64,000 nucleotides of DNA from Hyphomicrobiales bacterium (GTDB lineage Bacteria > Pseudomonadota > Alphaproteobacteria > Rhizobiales > Kaistiaceae): the NCBI GenBank assembly GCA_017305635.1, contig JAFKKF010000008.1, positions 1 to 64,000 of the forward strand, read 5' to 3'. The notes below the pieces were generated by a model. That model saw only the letters and a list, made by a program, of their open reading frames with translations, was not told the DNA's origin and ran no database searches. Each line of letters opens with the position of its first letter. Position 1 is the first letter of the stretch. Of the stretch, positions 42,280-51,663 are shown piece by piece. Position numbers and translations under genes: made by a program.

Positions 42280-44610
42280 TCAGCCGCGATGGACCAGCGT
42301 CGTCGCCGCCGGCTCGGCGGCGAGGGCGACGGCATGGTCCCTGCCTTCCCACCGGTCGCCGTAGCGGCGGGTGAATTCGAGGGTGGTGTGCCCCGCCCTA
42401 CGTCCGGGATCGATGGTCACGCCGAAGAGGCCGAAGGGCAGCGCCGCCGCCTCGATCTCCTCGACATCCTGCCAGCCGTCGAAGCCGAGATGCAGCGTGA
42501 ACGGGCGGCGATCCTCGATGAGGAGCGTGCGGCCGGGGCCGAGCGTCCGCACCGGAATCTCGTTCCGCCAGCGCGTGAAGCGGGCGCGGCGCGGACCCTC
42601 GGCATAGCGGCGGCGGACGGATTCGAGGAGCTCGACGGGCCTGCCGTCGCGGCGGGCGATGAGCAGCTTCAGGAACTCGGCATGGGCCCAGACGAGCGGC
42701 ATGGCGCTCCCCGACGGGCGGCCGGGGAAGAGGCCGCGCTCGGGAATGGCGGGGGCGTCCCAGACCTGCTCCGGCAGCAGCCCGCCGGGACTGGCGCAGC
42801 GGGAAATGGTGCGGAGATATTCGAGCGGATCCTCGCCCCCCTGCAGCGCAAGATGGCCGCGCTCGCCGGTGAGCAGCGGCCAGGCGCGCCCGACGCCGTT
42901 GCCGTCATAGGGCCGGCCGTCGTCATATTCGCCATAGCCGTCGTCGTTGTAGCGGCGATAGACGGCGCCGGACGGCGTCTCGACGCGGAGAACGCGGTCG
43001 GCCACCTTGATCGTGTCGCGGATGCGCGGGTCGTCGGCCTGGCGGAGGCCGAGGCGGACGAGCCAGGAGAAGTCCATGGCGACGAGGCAGTCGGCGAGGA
43101 TGGTCTCGCCTTCGCGGTTGCGTAGTTCGACGCGGCCGGCAAGGCCGCCATCGCTCTCTGGCGGGGCGAGGCGGACGTAGTAGCCGGCGACGCCGAGCTC
43201 GCCGGCCATCGGCGTGCCGGTGACGTAGCACCATTCCTCGACGCGCTCGTTCCAGTCGTCGGCGAGGTCGAGGGCGTAGTCGCGCGCCGCGCCCTCGAGC
43301 CAGGGCTCGGCGGCGACGAGGGCGGCGATGACGACGGCGACGGTGAAGGCGCTGATGCCGGGATTTTCCTCCCAGCGGTCCTGGTCGCTGGCCGGGCCGA
43401 GGCGCGCCATCCAGGCGACCGCGCGCCGCGCCATGTCGGGGACGCCGTCGGGGGCCGGCGTGCCCGCCTCGTGGCCCTTGGCGGCGAGCAGCACCGGGAA
43501 GGCGGTCTCGTCGAGCTGGACGCCGGTCCAGTAGGGATTGCCGTTCGGGAAATAGTTCTGTGCCCAGTGGCCGTCGGGCTGCTGCGCGGCGATGAGATGG
43601 GCGAGGATGCCGCGCGCCGAGTGCGGCTCCCCGGCGGCGAGGAAGGCGAAGGCCGCCATGGCCGCGTCGCGCGGCCAGACGAGATGGTAGCCGCCGAGCG
43701 CGTCGGTGGTATTGCCCCAGGGCGTGCTCATGCTGGCGACGATCCCGCCGGCGAACATGCGGTCCTCGTGGGTCTTCAGCACCGTCGCCGAGGTCTGCGC
43801 GATCTCCGAGAGCGCCGCGCTCGGCGCCGGCAGGTCGAGATGCCCGCCCCAGCGCTGCCAGCGGTCGAGGAAGGTCGCGCGGATGCTGTCATAGCCCTGC
43901 GCGATCGAGGATACCGCGAGCAGCCGGGCTCCGGTCGGAGCCGGCGCAAAGCCGACCGCGATCACGCCGCGCGGCTCGGCGAAGGAAGCGGTCAGCGCGA
44001 CGTTGCCGTGGCTGGCACGCTGGAAGGCATAGGTGAGGCGGCCGTGACGCTGGAGGTCCTGCCAGCCGTCCGAGGCGCCGACGAAGCCGGCGCTCATATC
44101 CTTCATCGCGACGCTGGCCGCGATGCAGACCGCCTGGCCGAGAACGCTGGCGTGGAGGGAGTTGCCCTCGACCGAGGCGCTGTTGGCGGCACCGCTGGCG
44201 CCGAGATGCGGCGCCGCGATGATCGCGAGGCGGTAGGGCCCGGACAGGTCGTAGCGCAGCAGCAGCGTGTCGCGCGAGGGATCGGGCAGCACCTCGATGT
44301 CGAGGCGGTAATCCTCGCCGTCATGGACGATGGTGAGGAGCGGCAGATGCGGCTTCGGCTTCGAGAGCGTGTAGCGCGAGACCCGCTTGAGGTCGATCCA
44401 GCGCTCCGCGCCGAGGAGGTAGAAGCCGATGTCGCGGAACTGCGGCCAGCCGGTGGACGGCCAGTAGATCTCGTTGATGATGCCGTGGCCGATGGTCACC
44501 CACAGGCGCGAATTGCCGAGCGCCGTGGTGACGAAGTCCTTGTCGCTCGACGACCAGGTCGGCGCGATGCCGGGTGAACCGAAGGCCTCGCCGTCCATGA
44601 TGGCCGCCAT
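42280..44610 (-). CDS. Glycoside hydrolase family 15 protein (glucoamylase/glucodextranase-like)
   Basis: This protein of about 776 residues has an N-terminal beta-sandwich (LGNSRLWVTIGHGIINEIYW) and an (alpha/alpha)6 barrel. Barrel words are GYHLVWPRDAAMAAFAFL, DQDRWEENPGISAFT, whose Glu is the likely general acid, and LPEQVWD, whose Glu is the likely base. A C-terminal beta domain follows (FTLHLGFDGWQDVEEIE). It would release glucose from alpha-glucans. No signal peptide is evident, so it may act on cytoplasmic glycogen or maltodextrin. The start is uncertain: ATG 44610, ATG 44598 and GTG 44616 are all possible, none with a clear ribosome site. Confidence 0.88.
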   Translation of the reverse strand: MAAIMDGEAFGSPGIAPTWSSSDKDFVTTALGNSRLWVTIGHGIINEIYWPSTGWPQFRDIGFYLLGAERWIDLKRVSRYTLSKPKPHLPLLTIVHDGEDYRLDIEVLPDPSRDTLLLRYDLSGPYRLAIIAAPHLGASGAANSASVEGNSLHASVLGQAVCIAASVAMKDMSAGFVGASDGWQDLQRHGRLTYAFQRASHGNVALTASFAEPRGVIAVGFAPAPTGARLLAVSSIAQGYDSIRATFLDRWQRWGGHLDLPAPSAALSEIAQTSATVLKTHEDRMFAGGIVASMSTPWGNTTDALGGYHLVWPRDAAMAAFAFLAAGEPHSARGILAHLIAAQQPDGHWAQNYFPNGNPYWTGVQLDETAFPVLLAAKGHEAGTPAPDGVPDMARRAVAWMARLGPASDQDRWEENPGISAFTVAVVIAALVAAEPWLEGAARDYALDLADDWNERVEEWCYVTGTPMAGELGVAGYYVRLAPPESDGGLAGRVELRNREGETILADCLVAMDFSWLVRLGLRQADDPRIRDTIKVADRVLRVETPSGAVYRRYNDDGYGEYDDGRPYDGNGVGRAWPLLTGERGHLALQGGEDPLEYLRTISRCASPGGLLPEQVWDAPAIPERGLFPGRPSGSAMPLVWAHAEFLKLLIARRDGRPVELLESVRRRYAEGPRRARFTRWRNEIPVRTLGPGRTLLIEDRRPFTLHLGFDGWQDVEEIEAAALPFGLFGVTIDPGRRAGHTTLEFTRRYGDRWEGRDHAVALAAEPAATTLVHRG

Positions 44611-44666
44611 CTCCACAAACGCGCCGTGCCGGATCGTCTGTTAGCACAGAAGCCGGCGGGAAGCCT

Positions 44667-46373
44667 TCACGGCTCGCGCAGGAAGTCGAAATCGCAGCCT
44701 TCGGTCGCCGGCAGGACGGTCCGCTCGTAGAGGCGGCTGTAGCCGCGCGGCGGACTGGCCGGAGGCGGCGGGAGCGCCGCGCGGCGGCGGGCGAGCTCGG
44801 CCGGATCGACCAGGAGGTCGATGGCGTGACGCGAGGCGGAAAGGGCGATGCGGTCGCCGTTCCTCACCAGCGCCAGCGGGCCGCCGAGGGCGGCCTCGGG
44901 CGTGACGTGGAGGATGATGGTGCCGAAGGCGGTGCCGCTCATGCGGGCATCCGAGATGCGTACCATGTCCTTGACGCCGGCGGCGGCGAGCTTCCGCGGA
45001 ATAGGCAGGTAGCCGGCCTCGGGCATGCCGGAAGGACTGCGCGGCCCGGCATTCTGCAGGACGAGAACGTCGTCGGCGGTGACGTCGAGATCGGGATCGT
45101 CGATGCGCGCGGCGAGGTCCTCGAGCGAGGAGAAGACGACGGCGCGGCCCTCGTGCTCCATGAGCGCCGGCGTCGCCGCGGCCCGCTTGAGGAGCGCGCC
45201 GTCCGGGGCGAGCGAGCCGGAGAGGCCGATGAGGCCGCCTACGGGCGAGAGCGGCGAAGCGCGCTCGCGGACGACGGCGCGGTTGACGTAGTGGCCGGCG
45301 CGGCGTGCCAGGCGTTCGCCGAGCGTCTCGCCGATGACGGTCAGCGCATCGAGGTGGAGGAGCGGCGCCAGCTCGGCGAGCACTGCGCCCATGCCGCCGG
45401 CGGCGTGGAAATCCTCCATGTAGTGATCGCCGGTCGGCTTCAGGTCGACCAGCACCGGCGTCTCGGCGGAGAGGCGGTTGAGGTCGTCGAGCGTGATGCG
45501 GATGCCGGCGCGGCCGGCAATGGCGGTGAGGTGGATGACGGCGTTGGTCGAGCCGGACAAGGCGAGGAGCACGCGGAGCGCGTTCTCGACCGACTTGCGG
45601 GTCACGATCTCGCGCGGCGCGATGGGCTTGCCGATGAGGCGGACGGCGGTGCGGCCGGATTCTTCCGCGATGCGCAGGCGATCGGCATGGACGGCGGGCG
45701 CCGCCGCGGAATCGGGAAGCGCCATGCCGAGGGCCTCGGCGATGCAGGCCATGGTGCTCGCCGTGCCCATGACGGCGCAGGTGCCGGCGGTGACGGCGAG
45801 GTTGCCCTCGATCTCGCCGATCTCCGTGTCGGAAACCTTGCCGCCGCGATAGGCCGCCCAGAAGCGGCGGCAATCGGTGCAGGCGCCGAGGCGCTCGCCG
45901 CGGTAGCGCCCGGTCATCATCGGGCCGCCGACCAGCATCACGGCCGGGACGTTGGCGGAGACGGCACCCATCAGCTCGGCCGGCACGGTCTTGTCGCAGC
46001 CGCCCATGAGGACGACCGCGTCCATGGGCTGGGCGCGGACCATCTCCTCGACGTCCATGGCCATGAGGTTGCGGAACTTGAGGCTGGTCGGCGAGAGGAA
46101 GACCTCCCCGAGGGAGATGACCGGGAAGGGGACGGGGAGCGCGCCTTCGGCGAGGACGCCGCGCTTTACGGCTTCCAGCATCTCGGGGAAGTGGCGGTGG
46201 CAGTTGTTGAAGCCGGAAGGCGTGTGGCAGATGCCGACGATCGGCTTTGCCAGCGCCTCGTCGCCATAGCCCATGGACTTGGCGAAGGAGCGGCGGAGAT
46301 AGGCGGCGAAGGCGGGATCGCCGTAGTTGGTCAGCCCGCGCGCGATGCCGCGCCGCGATGATTCCTCAGCCAT
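44667..46373 (-). CDS. IlvD/Edd family dehydratase (sugar-acid dehydratase type)
   Basis: This 568-residue iron-sulfur dehydratase removes water from a 2,3-dihydroxy acid to give a 2-keto-3-deoxy acid. Cluster cysteines are suggested in CHTPSGFNNCH, MGGCDKTVPAEL and GACTDCRRFW. The GTCAVMGTASTMACIAEALG motif and C-terminal SDARMSGTAFGTIILHV are family hallmarks. The subgroup matches sugar-acid dehydratases (arabinonate, xylonate or galactonate) more than the biosynthetic IlvD. ATG 46373 is chosen because the domain starts there; an extension to 46436 is arginine-rich and unlikely. It could feed keto-deoxy acids to an aldolase or to the dehydrogenases nearby. Confidence 0.88.
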   Translation of the reverse strand: MAEESSRRGIARGLTNYGDPAFAAYLRRSFAKSMGYGDEALAKPIVGICHTPSGFNNCHRHFPEMLEAVKRGVLAEGALPVPFPVISLGEVFLSPTSLKFRNLMAMDVEEMVRAQPMDAVVLMGGCDKTVPAELMGAVSANVPAVMLVGGPMMTGRYRGERLGACTDCRRFWAAYRGGKVSDTEIGEIEGNLAVTAGTCAVMGTASTMACIAEALGMALPDSAAAPAVHADRLRIAEESGRTAVRLIGKPIAPREIVTRKSVENALRVLLALSGSTNAVIHLTAIAGRAGIRITLDDLNRLSAETPVLVDLKPTGDHYMEDFHAAGGMGAVLAELAPLLHLDALTVIGETLGERLARRAGHYVNRAVVRERASPLSPVGGLIGLSGSLAPDGALLKRAAATPALMEHEGRAVVFSSLEDLAARIDDPDLDVTADDVLVLQNAGPRSPSGMPEAGYLPIPRKLAAAGVKDMVRISDARMSGTAFGTIILHVTPEAALGGPLALVRNGDRIALSASRHAIDLLVDPAELARRRAALPPPPASPPRGYSRLYERTVLPATEGCDFDFLREP

Positions 46374-46451
46374 GTCGAACGTGCGCCCTCCCGGCAAGAT
46401 GTCCGCGCGACTATACGCAGTCGACGCCCGTTCCAATACCCCGGTGGAGCG

Positions 46452-47264
46452 TCAGGCCGGGCGCGGCTTCGGCGGCACGTCGAGACGGACGGCGATGCCT
46501 TCGAGATCGGGACGCGGGGCCGGATAGAGCTGCATGACGAGCGGATCGTGGCCCGGGACGATGTGTTCGGGGCTGGGGGCGAGCGCCCGCACGCGGCCAT
46601 AGCCTTCGAGCGTGTCGCCGATGTTGAAGGCCGTGGTGAAGGGGCGCCCGGAATCCATGTTCTCGTAGTAATGCGTCGCGTCGGAGGCGAGCACGACGCG
46701 GCCGCGCGCCGTGTTCACCGTGACGAATTGCAGGCCGGCGGAATGGCCGCCGACGAGATGGACGGAGAGGCCCGGCGCGATCACCGCATCGCCGTCGTAG
46801 AAATGGACGCGGCCGGCATAGTTGAGACGCACCACGCCGACCACATCATCGACCTCGAAGGCGTGGTTGAGGAACGGATGGCGCATGTACTTGCCGGTGG
46901 CGTAGTGAAGTTCCGGCTCCTGCAGGTGGAAGCGCGCCTTCGGGAAGCGGTCGAAATTGCCGACATGGTCGTAGTGGAGATGGGTGAGGATGACGTCCTC
47001 GACCGCGTCGGCCGCGATGCCGAAGAGCTTCAGCGCATCGACCGGGTTGCGGAGATACGTGCGCTTGCGCTCGGCGGCGACTTCCGCCGTGAAGCCGCAG
47101 TCGATGACGAAGGTCCGCCCGCCGCCGATGGCGAGCCAGAAGAAATAGTCCATCGGCATCGGCCCGTCATGCGGGTCGCCGCCGATGAAATTGTCGCGGC
47201 GGCGGCCCTCGCGCGTGGCGTAGCGGACGGCGAAGGCCTCGTATTGGGGAAGCGCGTCGGTCAT
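46452..47264 (-). CDS. MBL-fold hydrolase, N-acyl-homoserine-lactonase-like
   Basis: This 270-residue metallo-beta-lactamase-fold protein has the dinuclear zinc motif HLHYDH (His95, His97, Asp99, His100), a third His in VGGHSAGLQFV, an Asp in VVLASDATHYYEN, and a C-terminal GHDPLV. That order matches the AHL-lactonase-like group. It probably opens a lactone or ester in the cytoplasm. It overlaps the MmgE/PrpD stop by four bases, so the two are coupled. It is the first of three MBL-fold genes within 9 kb. Confidence 0.88.
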   Translation of the reverse strand: MTDALPQYEAFAVRYATREGRRRDNFIGGDPHDGPMPMDYFFWLAIGGGRTFVIDCGFTAEVAAERKRTYLRNPVDALKLFGIAADAVEDVILTHLHYDHVGNFDRFPKARFHLQEPELHYATGKYMRHPFLNHAFEVDDVVGVVRLNYAGRVHFYDGDAVIAPGLSVHLVGGHSAGLQFVTVNTARGRVVLASDATHYYENMDSGRPFTTAFNIGDTLEGYGRVRALAPSPEHIVPGHDPLVMQLYPAPRPDLEGIAVRLDVPPKPRPA

Positions 47265-48658
47265 GCTCTGGCGGCGGTCCGGGTGAGGCGCATGATGGCG
47301 CCGACGTCGCCGCTCCGGTCGAGCCCGTCGACGGCCTCGGCGAGCTCGCGCGCCCTGGCCGCGCCGATCGTCTCGGACGCAGCCTCGTCGAAGCGGCGGC
47401 GGATGAGCGGGATGTCGGCCGGGATCACGTCCTCCAGCCGGCGCGAGAGCGTGCGCCCGTCCTTCAGCGTCACGCTCACCTCGGCGCCCTGCTTCTTGGG
47501 GAAGGCGGCGGTGAGCCCGTCATCGACCTCCGCCGTGACCTTGGCGGCGAGCGCGAGCAGGGCCGGATCGTCGAGGTTGCGGTAGCTCGCCTCGTCGATC
47601 TTCTTGCGGAGGATCGCGCTGGCCACGGCATAGTGGATGCTCATCTTGGCCTGCAGGACGCGCGAGAAGGGCCCCGCATAGTCGCAGCCCGGATAGGCCT
47701 TCGCCGCCTTCGTCACCCGGGCGGTGATCGACACGACCTGGTCCGGGTCGATGGTCTCGGCATTGGCGAGCGCGAGGGCCGCGAGGCTCGGCGTCTGCGC
47801 GAAGTTGCAGACCGGCGCCGGCTTGAAGAAGACCGACAGGATCTCGGGTTCGCCGTCGAAGAGGCGGATGTCGGGCGCCTTGTGATCCGGACGGTAGGCG
47901 GTGAGCAGGCCGGCCTCGCCGTCGAGCGCCTTCTCCGAGCCATAGGCGCCGAGGCCGGCGAGGCGCGCCGCGGTGAGGCCGTTGCGGGCCGCCATGCCCG
48001 CTTCGAAGAACATCTCGTCGGCGCCGGTATGCGGCCACTGGTTCTGCCCGGCAACCATGTTGGCCGAGAGCGAAAGGGCGTTCTGCGTCTTCCTCGCGTC
48101 GTAGCCGAGGAGCGTCGACGCGGCGGCAGCAGCAGCCATGGGGCCGCAGAAGCCGGTCGGGCGGAAGATGCGGGCGAAATCCGGCGTGATCAGCGCGCGG
48201 CCGAAGCGGCCGCCGACCTCGTAGCCGGCGATGGCGGCGGCGATGAAGGCGCGGCCATCGACCTTCTTCTCTTCGGCGAGCGCCAGCAGGACGGGAAGGA
48301 CGACGATGCCGAGATGGCTGACGCTGCCGGTATGCATGTCCTCGCGGACGAGGCCGTGGCCGGCGACGCTGTTGGCGAAGACCGCATCGGGCGCCGGCAC
48401 CGAGAGCGGCGTGCCGACGATGTTCGCGGGGCCCGCACCGTCGGTGGCGATCATCTGCGCCTGGCGCGCCCAGGGAAGCGTGTGGGCTTCGAAGGCGCAG
48501 GCGAGGAAATCGAGGAGGCAGGTCTTCAGTTTCTCCGCGGCGACGGCCGGCACCGCCACGTCGCGCTGGCGGACGATCGCCGCCGCCATGCGCTCGGCGA
48601 GCGTCGCCGGGGCGGCGGAAGGGGCGGACGGGCGGACCGCCGTGGCTGCATCGGACAT
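47261..48658 (-). CDS. MmgE/PrpD family protein
   Basis: This 465-residue protein belongs to the 2-methylcitrate dehydratase/cis-aconitate decarboxylase family. Family words include LLDFLACAFEAHTLPWARQA, VAGHGLVREDMH, AIAGYEVGGRFGRAL, FRPTGFCGPMAAAAAASTLLG and the helical ARKTQNALSLSANMVAG. Members dehydrate or decarboxylate tricarboxylic or other hydroxy acids. The specific substrate is unknown. GGGAGG lies five bases before the ATG. It is coupled to the MBL hydrolase downstream and preceded by the LysR gene 50 bases upstream. Confidence 0.88.
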   Translation of the reverse strand: MSDAATAVRPSAPSAAPATLAERMAAAIVRQRDVAVPAVAAEKLKTCLLDFLACAFEAHTLPWARQAQMIATDGAGPANIVGTPLSVPAPDAVFANSVAGHGLVREDMHTGSVSHLGIVVLPVLLALAEEKKVDGRAFIAAAIAGYEVGGRFGRALITPDFARIFRPTGFCGPMAAAAAASTLLGYDARKTQNALSLSANMVAGQNQWPHTGADEMFFEAGMAARNGLTAARLAGLGAYGSEKALDGEAGLLTAYRPDHKAPDIRLFDGEPEILSVFFKPAPVCNFAQTPSLAALALANAETIDPDQVVSITARVTKAAKAYPGCDYAGPFSRVLQAKMSIHYAVASAILRKKIDEASYRNLDDPALLALAAKVTAEVDDGLTAAFPKKQGAEVSVTLKDGRTLSRRLEDVIPADIPLIRRRFDEAASETIGAARARELAEAVDGLDRSGDVGAIMRLTRTAARA

Positions 48659-48708
48659 CTGAACCTCCCAGTTCTGTCGCCGGTTGGAGTGGCGAGGCGT
48701 CGCGCGCC

Positions 48709-49629
48709 TCAGACGGCCCGGCTGTCGCCGTCGCGAAGGATGGTCTGGACCTCGTCGCGGATGAGGCGGGTAATGAGGCGCGTCGCCACGCTCATCGGGC
48801 GCTGCGTCGAGGTGGCGAGCAGGAGCTCGCGCCGGAGGCCCGGATTGGTGAGCGCCCAGCGGCGGATGCGCCCGGCGCTGATCAGGTGCTTCACGGCGCC
48901 GTCGGAGAGCACCGTGTAGCCGACGCCGCGCTCGACGAGGCTGAGGGTGGAGGGCATGGCATCGACCTCGAACTCGACGCGGGCGGCGAGGTTAAGCTTC
49001 TCCATCTCGTTGTCGATGAGGACGCGCAAGCCATGCGGGCGCGCCGGCAGGATGACCGGGATCTCGGCGAGGCGGGCGGTGTCGACGCTGTCGCCGCCGA
49101 GGCCGGCCGGATCGCTGACCGGACCGAGGAGGATGAGCTCGTCCGCGAAGAGCGGCTCGGTGGCGAGCGTCGGCCGGCGCGGCGCCTGGTAGACGATGCC
49201 GATGTCGATCTGGCCGGTCGAGAGCCATTCGGCGACGTGGCCGCTGAAGCCCTCGACCAGGTGCAGGATGATGTTGGGGAAGGCCTCGCGGCAGCGGAGC
49301 ACGAGCGGCCCGGTCAGCATCCAGCCGATCGAGGGCGGCATGGCGATGGCGACGCGTCCCTGCGGCATGGAGCGCAGCGTCCCGATCTCCGACTGCGCCT
49401 GCTCGACCAGGTTGACGATGTCGTGGGCATAGGTCTGCAGCATCTTGCCCGCCTCGGAGGGCACCACGCCGCGCCCGTTGCGGTAGAGGAGCTCGACGCC
49501 GAGCTCCTCCTCGAGCAGCTTGATCTGCCGGCTGAGGATCGGCTGCGCCACCGAGAGCCGTACGGCCGCCTTGGAAAAGCTTCCCGACTCGACGACGCCG
49601 AGGAAGAAGCCGAGCTGCTTCAGCTCCAT
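48709..49629 (-). CDS. LysR-family transcriptional regulator
   Basis: This 306-residue regulator has the N-terminal winged helix MELKQLGFFLGVVESGSF followed by SVAQPILSRQIKLLEEELG and a C-terminal co-inducer-binding domain of two lobes (MPQGRVAIAMPPS, then VEFEVDAMPSTLSLVERGVG). ATG 49629 is the canonical start; 16 upstream codons are not conserved in style. It lies inside a run of same-strand catabolic genes, so it is the prime candidate to bind the repeated box found at 52.6, 54.1, 56.7 and 61.3 kb. The inducer is unknown. Confidence 0.9.
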   Translation of the reverse strand: MELKQLGFFLGVVESGSFSKAAVRLSVAQPILSRQIKLLEEELGVELLYRNGRGVVPSEAGKMLQTYAHDIVNLVEQAQSEIGTLRSMPQGRVAIAMPPSIGWMLTGPLVLRCREAFPNIILHLVEGFSGHVAEWLSTGQIDIGIVYQAPRRPTLATEPLFADELILLGPVSDPAGLGGDSVDTARLAEIPVILPARPHGLRVLIDNEMEKLNLAARVEFEVDAMPSTLSLVERGVGYTVLSDGAVKHLISAGRIRRWALTNPGLRRELLLATSTQRPMSVATRLITRLIRDEVQTILRDGDSRAV

Positions 49630-49710
49630 GGAATGCGCTCCGCGAGCGTTTGGGGCATTTCCCTGTAGATAGGACATTGCCGGGGCTCCGCCAAACGGTT
49701 GCGCGTCAGC

Positions 49711-51189
49711 TCATCGCTGGACGAAGGGATTGGCGACCTCGCCGATCGTGTCGATCCAGACGCTCTTTTCCTGCAGGTATTCGCGGATGGCGGTGATGCC
49801 GCTCTCGCGCCCGATACCCGAGCGCTTGTAGCCGCCGAAGGGCGAAAGGTAGCTGGTCGCGCGGTAGGAGTTGATCCAGACCGTGCCGGCTTCGAGCCGC
49901 TGCGCCAGCGTGAAGACGGTGCGGATGTTCTGCGACCACACGCCGGCGGCGAGCCCGTATTGCGTGTTGTTGGCGATCTCGATCGCCTCCTCGTCGTCCT
50001 CGAAGGGGATGATCGAGAGGACCGGCCCGAAGACCTCTTCCTGTGCGATGCGCATGTCCGCCTTCACGTCGGCGAAGACGGTCGGCTCGACGAACCACCC
50101 ATTGCCGCATTCGGGGCGCGTCGCCGCGCCACCGCCGAGCACCGGACGGGCGCCCTCGCTTTTGGCGATGTCGATGTAGTCGAGAACTTTCTTGTACTGC
50201 GCCCGCGTCGTGATCGGCCCGACCTGGGTCGTGTCGAGGAGCGGATCGCCCATGCGCGCGGTGCGGCCGAGGGCGACGAGCCGGTCGATGAACTCGTCCT
50301 GGATCGAGCGGTGGACGAGGGCGCGCGAGCCGGCGATGCAGGTCTGGCCGGTGGCGGCGAAGATGCCGGAGACGACGCCCTTCACGGCATTGTCGAGGAC
50401 GGCGTCCTTGAAGACGATGTTGGCGGACTTGCCGCCGAGCTCGAGCGTCACCGGCTTGATCGAGCGCGCGGCGAGCTCGTAGACGCTCTGCCCGGTGCGG
50501 TCGCCGCCGGTGAAGGCGATCTTGGCGACCTGCGGATGGCTGACCAGACGCTCGCCGATCTCGCTGCCGAAGCCGGTGACGATGTTGACGACGCCGGGCG
50601 GGAAGCCCGCCTTCTCGAACAGCCTGCCGAATTCGAGCGCCGAGACGGAGGAGAACTCCGATGGCTTCCAGACGATCGTGTTGCCGGCGGCGAGCGCTGG
50701 CGCGAGCTTCCATGTCGCCAGCATCAGCGGCGAGTTCCACGGCGTGATCGCCGCCACCACCCCGAGCGGCTCCTCGCGGGTGAAGTTGAACATGCCCGGC
50801 TTGTCGATGGGGATGACCCGCCCCTCGACCTTGTCGGCGAGGCCGCCGAAATAGTGGAACCACTGCGGGATGTAGCGGAGCTGCGTCCGCATCTCGGTGA
50901 TCAGCTTGCCGTTGTCGCGGGTCTCGATCTCGGCGAGGCGGTCGGCTTCCGCCGCGATCAGGTCGGCGAGACGGCGCAGCAGCGCGCCGCGCGCGGTCGC
51001 CGTGAGGCTGGCCCAGGACGGCGCGCGGAAGGCCGCGCGGGCGGCGGCGACCGCAAGGTCGACGTCGGCGGGCGTCGCCCGCGGGACGAGGGCCCAGGCG
51101 GCGCCGAGGAACGGATTTTCGCTCTCGAAGGTCGCGCCGCCGGCGGCATCGACCCACGCGCCGCCGATCAGCATCTTGTAACTTTGCAT
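49711..51189 (-). CDS. Aldehyde dehydrogenase family protein
   Basis: This 492-residue enzyme oxidises an aldehyde to an acid with NAD(P). Catalytic residues are present: Asn152 in TPWNSPLML, Glu250 in TLELGGKSANI and Cys284 in GQTCIAGSR. FGGYKRSGIGRESG near the C-terminus is typical. The second of two tandem ATGs (51189) is preferred since GGGAGGG sits directly before the first. It follows the carboxymuconolactone-decarboxylase-like gene by 34 bases and probably oxidises a semialdehyde made by the hydroxyacid dehydrogenase of the same operon. Confidence 0.93.
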   Translation of the reverse strand: MQSYKMLIGGAWVDAAGGATFESENPFLGAAWALVPRATPADVDLAVAAARAAFRAPSWASLTATARGALLRRLADLIAAEADRLAEIETRDNGKLITEMRTQLRYIPQWFHYFGGLADKVEGRVIPIDKPGMFNFTREEPLGVVAAITPWNSPLMLATWKLAPALAAGNTIVWKPSEFSSVSALEFGRLFEKAGFPPGVVNIVTGFGSEIGERLVSHPQVAKIAFTGGDRTGQSVYELAARSIKPVTLELGGKSANIVFKDAVLDNAVKGVVSGIFAATGQTCIAGSRALVHRSIQDEFIDRLVALGRTARMGDPLLDTTQVGPITTRAQYKKVLDYIDIAKSEGARPVLGGGAATRPECGNGWFVEPTVFADVKADMRIAQEEVFGPVLSIIPFEDDEEAIEIANNTQYGLAAGVWSQNIRTVFTLAQRLEAGTVWINSYRATSYLSPFGGYKRSGIGRESGITAIREYLQEKSVWIDTIGEVANPFVQR

Positions 51190-51223
51190 CATCCCTCCCG
51201 AGGACGTGCGCCGGCGTCCCTGC

Positions 51224-51604
51224 CTACGCCTTTTCGACTTCGGCGAAGGCCTCGCGCGCGATGCGGAAGGAATCGACGCCGGCCGGGATGCCGGCATAGA
51301 TGGCGACCTGCAGGAAGACCTCGCGGATCTCGTCCTTGGTGACGCCGTTCTTGAGCGCGCCCTTGACGTGCATCTTCAGCTCGTGCGGACGGTTGAGGCA
51401 GCTGATCATGGCGAGGTTCAGCATGCTGCGCTGCTTCATCGAGAGCGTGTCGCGGCCCCAGACGGCGCCCCAGCAATATTCGGTGGTGAGCTCCTGCATC
51501 GGCCGGTTGAAGTCGTCGGCGGCGGCGAAGGACTTCTCGACAAATTCCGCGCCGAGCACCTTCTTGCGGATCTCGAGGCCGCGGTCGAACACTTCCTTGC
51601 TCAT
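51224..51604 (-). CDS. Carboxymuconolactone decarboxylase family protein
   Basis: This 126-residue all-helical protein matches gamma-carboxymuconolactone decarboxylase (PcaC-like): EYCWGAVWGR, LSMKQRSMLNLAMI, ELKMHVKGALKNGVTKDEI and VAIYAGIPAGVDSF. PcaC decarboxylates a lactone in aromatic-acid breakdown, but none of the other protocatechuate genes are here, so a related lactone or keto acid is more likely. The frame is open upstream without homology, and ATG 51604 begins the domain. It lies between the hydroxyacid dehydrogenase and the aldehyde dehydrogenase. Confidence 0.88.
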   Translation of the reverse strand: MSKEVFDRGLEIRKKVLGAEFVEKSFAAADDFNRPMQELTTEYCWGAVWGRDTLSMKQRSMLNLAMISCLNRPHELKMHVKGALKNGVTKDEIREVFLQVAIYAGIPAGVDSFRIAREAFAEVEKA

Positions 51605-51663
51605 GGCATTCTCCGATATTGCGGGCCGCCCGCTCCGGGCGGCGACGGTGGATGGTACCGCGC

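Noticed and set aside
44826-46361. A plus-strand open frame of 511 codons opposite the IlvD/Edd dehydratase
   Set aside because: Low-complexity Ala/Gly/Asp composition; the opposite strand carries all family motifs.
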